Part shown: positions 12,579 to 14,897 of the stretch, in pieces | Position numbering within the stretch: position 1 is the first letter of the stretch | Layout of the letters: the number at the start of each line of letters is the position of its first letter | Source: an uncultured Sutterella sp. | Lineage (GTDB): Bacteria > Pseudomonadota > Gammaproteobacteria > Burkholderiales > Burkholderiaceae_F | Assembly: GCA_900546995.1 (NCBI GenBank) | Contig: URFF01000043.1 | Span: 1 to 14,897 of the forward strand | Direction: 5' to 3' | Length of the DNA: 14,897 nucleotides | Translations under genes and position numbers: made by a program | Notes under the pieces: model-generated | The model's database searches: none | The model's input: the letters and a program-made list of their open reading frames with translations, nothing else | What the model was told of the DNA's origin: nothing

Positions 12579-13661
12579 ATGCGTTTTACCCGTAAAACAT
12601 TATGTTCGTTACTTGCCGCAACCAGCCTTTTGGCAACCGGAGCTTTCGCGGCTGATCAAGGATCAAAAACTATGAATTCAAATGTGATTGAAAAGCAAGA
12701 ATTGGTTTTAACCCAAACGTGGGACAAAGTGTTTACCCAAAGTGAGGAAGTCACGCATAGTAAAGTCACTTTTGTGAACCGCTATGGTGTCACGTTGGCG
12801 GCTGACTTGTATATTCCGAAAAATGCGAAAGGGAAACTTCCGGCCATTGCCGTGAGTGGTCCGTTCGGTGCGGTCAAAGAACAATCGTCCGGGCTTTATG
12901 CGCAAACGCTTGCCGAACGCGGTTTTCTCACCATTGCCTTTGATCCGTCCTTTACGGGCGAAAGCGGCGGTACGCCTCGTTATGTCGCCTCGCCGGATAT
13001 CAATACGGAAGACTTTAGAGCCGCGGTGGACTATTTGAGCACACGCGACGATGTCGATCCCAACCGAATCGGGATTTTGGGCATCTGTGGCTGGGGCGGA
13101 ATGGCAATCAACGCGGCCTCGATGGACACCCGTATCAAAGCGACGGTGGTTTCCACCATGTACGATATGACGCGCGTTAATGCCAAGGGTTATTTTGACG
13201 CCATGAACGAAAAGGACCGTTATCAATTGCGTGAAAAGCTTAATGCGCAACGCACAGTCGATTACAAAAACGGATATTACGCTTTGGCGGGCGGTGTCGT
13301 GGATCCGCTTCCGGCTGACGCCCCCCAGTTTGTCAAAGACTATTACGCTTACTACAAGACCGAGCGCGGTTATCATCCCCGTTCTTTAAATTCCAATAGC
13401 GGTTGGAACGTGACTTCCTCGTTGTCGTTTATGACCATGCCGATTCTCACCTACGCCGGTGAAATTAAAAACGCAGTCATGATTGTGCACGGTGAAAAAG
13501 CTCACTCTCGCTACTTCGGTGAAGATGCTTTTAAGCTTCTTAAAGGCGATAACAAAGAGCTCGTCATCGTCCCCGATGCGAATCACACGGACCTCTACGA
13601 TCAAATGGACAAAATTCCGTTCGACCGAATTGAGGCCTTCTATCAGAAGAATTTAAAGTAG
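12579..13661 (+). CDS. Secreted alpha/beta hydrolase, YcjY-like, with Cys nucleophile motif
   Basis: A 360-residue precursor with a Sec signal peptide: basic MRFTRK, hydrophobic LLAATSLLATG, and a likely cut after AFA at residue 24. The alpha/beta hydrolase fold follows: VTFVNRYGVTLAADLYIP, then GPFGAVKEQSSGLYAQTLAE and FDPSFTGESGG. The nucleophile elbow is G-I-C-G-W-G-G, with Cys170 in place of the usual Ser. A late strand ends VIVPDANHTDLYD, with the probable catalytic His336. A Cys at the elbow also occurs in dienelactone hydrolases and in the YcjY-like family, whose substrates are uncertain. GGGGA lies 8 bases before the ATG at 12579, so this start is preferred over upstream codons in frame. 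The likely location is the periplasm. It is monocistronic, with a terminator after it. Its loss-prone neighbours elsewhere (flavodoxin, ADH, cyclophilin-like) often accompany it. Confidence 0.8.
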   Translation: MRFTRKTLCSLLAATSLLATGAFAADQGSKTMNSNVIEKQELVLTQTWDKVFTQSEEVTHSKVTFVNRYGVTLAADLYIPKNAKGKLPAIAVSGPFGAVKEQSSGLYAQTLAERGFLTIAFDPSFTGESGGTPRYVASPDINTEDFRAAVDYLSTRDDVDPNRIGILGICGWGGMAINAASMDTRIKATVVSTMYDMTRVNAKGYFDAMNEKDRYQLREKLNAQRTVDYKNGYYALAGGVVDPLPADAPQFVKDYYAYYKTERGYHPRSLNSNSGWNVTSSLSFMTMPILTYAGEIKNAVMIVHGEKAHSRYFGEDAFKLLKGDNKELVIVPDANHTDLYDQMDKIPFDRIEAFYQKNLK

Positions 13662-13680
13662 CACTTTAAGTTTGATAAAT

Positions 13681-13714
13681 AAGGCGCCTAACGAGCCAGT
13701 TGGGTGCCTTTTTT
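13681..13714 (+). terminator. Rho-independent terminator of the hydrolase gene
   Basis: AAGGCGCCTAAC (13681-13692) pairs with GTTGGGTGCCTT (13699-13710) over 12 pairs including two G-U, around a 6-base loop, followed by T residues. It lies 19 bases past the hydrolase stop and directly before the promoter of the guanidine operon. Confidence 0.85.
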
Positions 13715-13715
13715 C

Positions 13716-13744
13716 TTGATTAGACCGACGATTTGTGTCAAAAT
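13716..13744 (+). promoter_or_regulatory. Sigma70-like promoter of the gdx operon
   Basis: TTGATT (13716-13721) and CAAAAT (13739-13744) are 17 bases apart, with four of six matches each. Transcription would start near 13751, two bases before the first riboswitch hairpin, which is where a short guanidine-II leader would be expected to begin. Confidence 0.5.
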
Positions 13745-13752
13745 CGCCCGCT

Positions 13753-13792
13753 AAGTGGACGACCACTTCTTTGTGCCATCGGGGACGGCCCC
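13753..13792 (+). ncRNA. Guanidine-II (mini-ykkC) riboswitch
   Basis: Two small hairpins each carry the ACGR loop that defines the class. The first is AAGTGG-ACGA-CCACTT at 13753-13768, with six perfect pairs. The second is GGGG-ACGG-CCCC at 13781-13792, with four G-C pairs plus weak flanking pairs. They are joined by a 12-base linker. In the known class each loop binds one guanidinium ion and the two loops dock, which exposes the ribosome binding site and turns translation on. Here AAGGAG (13803-13808) lies 11 bases after the second hairpin and before the ATG of a Gdx/SugE exporter, the classic target gene. Sequence, order, loop identity and downstream gene all agree. Confidence 0.93.
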
Positions 13793-13813
13793 AATTTCCA
13801 ATAAGGAGCCGCC

Positions 13814-14131
13814 ATGATGGCTTGGATCACGCTTTTTATCGCCGGGTTATTTGAAGTCGCCTGGGCGATTTCATTAAAACACTCTCACGGATTTACCCAA
13901 TTACTCCCCTCCATAGTCACATTATTGCTGATGATGGTGAGTTTCTTTTTGCTTGCCCATTCCTTAAAGACACTTCCGGTGGGGACGGCCTACGCCGTTT
14001 GGACCGGGATCGGGATTATCGGCACAACCATTTTGGGAGTGATATTGTTCGCGGAACCGGCAAGCGTGTTGAGAATTTTCTTTATCTGTCTGATTTTGAT
14101 AGGTATTGTCGGACTTAAAGTGATTGGTTAA
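13814..14131 (+). CDS. gdx: Guanidinium exporter Gdx (SugE subtype of the SMR family)
   Basis: A 105-residue inner-membrane protein with four transmembrane helices, the normal small multidrug resistance length. It works as a dual-topology homodimer that exports guanidinium against protons. The first helix carries the Gdx/SugE signature GLFEVAWAISLKHSHGF with the essential Glu14 (Glu13 in related proteins). GTAYAVWTGIGIIGTTILGV in helix 3 is the usual continuation, followed by a fourth hydrophobic helix ending LKVIG. Two tandem ATGs are possible: 13814 (five bases after AAGGAG) and 13817 (eight bases after), differing by one Met. A guanidine-II riboswitch in the leader supports a guanidinium rather than quaternary-ammonium role. 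A flavoprotein gene follows 16 bases downstream in the same direction. Confidence 0.95.
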   Translation: MMAWITLFIAGLFEVAWAISLKHSHGFTQLLPSIVTLLLMMVSFFLLAHSLKTLPVGTAYAVWTGIGIIGTTILGVILFAEPASVLRIFFICLILIGIVGLKVIG

Positions 14132-14147
14132 GTGTAGGAGACGAGTT

Positions 14148-14630
14148 ATGTTTGCACCGATGAGACGTCGACTTCAACAATTACCTGAAGAGCGTGCGTT
14201 GGCCATTTTGTCTGAAGCACCGAATGCGGTATTGGCTTTATCTGGTGATGACTACCCTTATGCGGTCCCTGTCAGCCACGTGGTGGTAGGCCGATCCATT
14301 TATATTCACGGAGCGCCCATGGGATTGCGAACGCAGTTAACCAAGAAGTACCCGAAAGTTTCTCTTTGTGTGATCGAAAAGGATGAAATCATTCCGGAAA
14401 AATTGACGACACATTTTCGAAGTGTGATTGTTTTCGGGACGGCTTCGTTTGTGACAGATCCTCAGGCTAAAGAGGCGGCTTTGTGGGCGTTGGCAAAAAA
14501 ATATTCATTAGGTTTTGAAAAAGAAGCCCGTGACGAAATTGACCGAACGTTATCCTACGTGTCCGTGGTCGAAATTAAGATAGATCACATCACGGGCAAA
14601 GAAGCCATTGAGTTGGCAAACGCCAAATAG
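14148..14630 (+). CDS. Pyridoxamine 5'-phosphate oxidase-like flavin-binding protein (NimA-like)
   Basis: A 160-residue cytoplasmic protein of the split-barrel flavin-binding superfamily. An N-terminal helix (PEERALAILSEAPNAVLAL) leads into strands DDYPYAVPVSHVVVGRSIYI and GAPMGLRTQLTKKYPKVSLC, where the HG-AP-G-x-(R/K) turn is the FMN-phosphate-contacting position. SVIVFGTASFV then forms the central strand pair. The C-terminal part has a helix and a final strand (VSVVEIKIDHITGKEA). NimA-like members include nitroimidazole reductases and many proteins of unknown role. The ATG at 14148 is chosen because AGGAG lies seven bases upstream; codons before it run back into gdx. No terminator separates it from gdx, so it probably shares the guanidine-controlled transcript. 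Its substrate is unknown. Confidence 0.8.
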   Translation: MFAPMRRRLQQLPEERALAILSEAPNAVLALSGDDYPYAVPVSHVVVGRSIYIHGAPMGLRTQLTKKYPKVSLCVIEKDEIIPEKLTTHFRSVIVFGTASFVTDPQAKEAALWALAKKYSLGFEKEARDEIDRTLSYVSVVEIKIDHITGKEAIELANAK

Positions 14631-14660
14631 AGAATTTTTGATTCGTTCGGATGGACTGAC

Positions 14661-14697
14661 AGAAAAAGGCTAACGATTACAACAAAGATCGTTAGCC
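14661..14697 (-). terminator. Terminator of the leftward cyclophilin-like gene
   Basis: GGCTAACGAT (14668-14677) and ATCGTTAGCC (14688-14697) pair perfectly over 10 bases with a 10-base loop. On the minus strand the stem is followed by TTTTTCT, so termination is mainly leftward; the rightward side lacks a T-run. Confidence 0.85.
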
Positions 14698-14713
14698 GAA
14701 GAGTCGATAAGCG

Positions 14714-14897
14714 CTATTTTTTGACTCGTAAAGTCACCGGTTGATCGCCGCTCGCTTTGAGCGCGTTAATCGCGTCGCTCCCCATTTTTCCGAGAGGCAC
14801 CAATTCATCAGACTCGCGAAAGTCGGCTACAAACGCTGCTAAATTTCCCCATGGAATGTAGTAGGTCAGGTCACCGGTTTTCGGGTTGGTCGAGCGC
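14714..14897 (-). CDS. Cyclophilin-like-fold protein, C-terminal 60 residues (partial)
   Basis: Only the 3' part is in the window: 60 codons ending TAG at 14716-14714. It reads NPKTGDLTYYIPWGNLAAFV, then LVPLGKMGSDAINALKASG, and ends VTLRVKK. The block G-D-L-T-Y-Y-x-P-W-G-N-L-A followed by L-V-x-L-G-K/R-x is the conserved core of the cyclophilin-like fold family (Cyclophil_like, about 110-160 residues). These are usually small, often secreted proteins without demonstrated prolyl isomerase activity. In gut bacteria such genes often sit with flavodoxin, alpha/beta hydrolase and alcohol dehydrogenase genes, all of which occur in this window. A strong terminator follows it. Any signal peptide lies beyond the window. 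Confidence 0.8.
   Translation of the reverse strand, partial: RSTNPKTGDLTYYIPWGNLAAFVADFRESDELVPLGKMGSDAINALKASGDQPVTLRVKK

Noticed and set aside
12708..13376. Leftward 222-codon open frame inside the hydrolase gene
   Set aside because: It is antisense to a gene with a signal peptide, hydrolase motifs and a ribosome binding site; its own translation is rich in Arg/His/Ile and matches no family.
1..14897. CRISPR arrays, tRNA or rRNA genes, insertion sequences, phage genes
   Set aside because: No regularly spaced repeats, cloverleaf-like segments, transposase or phage structural motifs were seen on either strand.

Overview
The window looks like a chromosomal stretch of a gut-associated betaproteobacterium of the Sutterellaceae type (Sutterella/Parasutterella-like). 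This is inferred from moderate GC, proteobacterial-style operons and the gene families present (DcuC, an AbgA-like M20 enzyme, DUF1177, an Fsr-like MFS exporter, a periplasmic YcjY-like hydrolase). No rRNA, tRNA, CRISPR array, insertion sequence or phage gene is visible. The assignment is tentative because no phylogenetic marker gene is present.

Positions 1-4400 are AT-richer and accessory in character. A leftward operon there is decaying: an AraC-family regulator carrying a one-base frameshift and lacking its DNA-binding half runs directly into an iron-dependent alcohol dehydrogenase lacking its N-terminal part, followed by a flavodoxin that stops after 43 residues. Next come a small WGGRRAGAGRK regulator-like gene behind a perfect-consensus sigma70 promoter with an overlapping inverted repeat, a YczE-like membrane protein, an unrecognised 231-residue protein and a P-loop kinase-like protein.

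Positions 4400-10250 hold an unrecognised 290-residue protein, then a three-gene leftward operon (DUF1177 protein, DcuC-family carrier, AbgA-like M20 amidohydrolase) with tight or overlapping junctions. A LysR-type regulator diverges from it across a short intergenic region that contains a T-N11-A palindrome. The simplest reading is a LysR-controlled module for uptake or exchange and hydrolysis of an acylated amino acid or peptide-like substrate. Pyroglutamyl-peptidase I follows, separated from the LysR gene by a strong two-way terminator.

Positions 10886-14897 hold an Fsr-like exporter, a secreted alpha/beta hydrolase with a Cys nucleophile motif, and a guanidine-II (mini-ykkC) riboswitch in front of a Gdx/SugE guanidinium exporter. 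The exporter is followed 16 bases later by a pyridoxamine-phosphate-oxidase-like flavoprotein that appears to share its transcript. The 3' part of a leftward cyclophilin-like-fold gene closes the window.

The best-supported regulatory element is the guanidine-II riboswitch with its own promoter. The most open functional questions are the DUF1177/DcuC/M20 module and the role of the flavoprotein in the guanidine operon.
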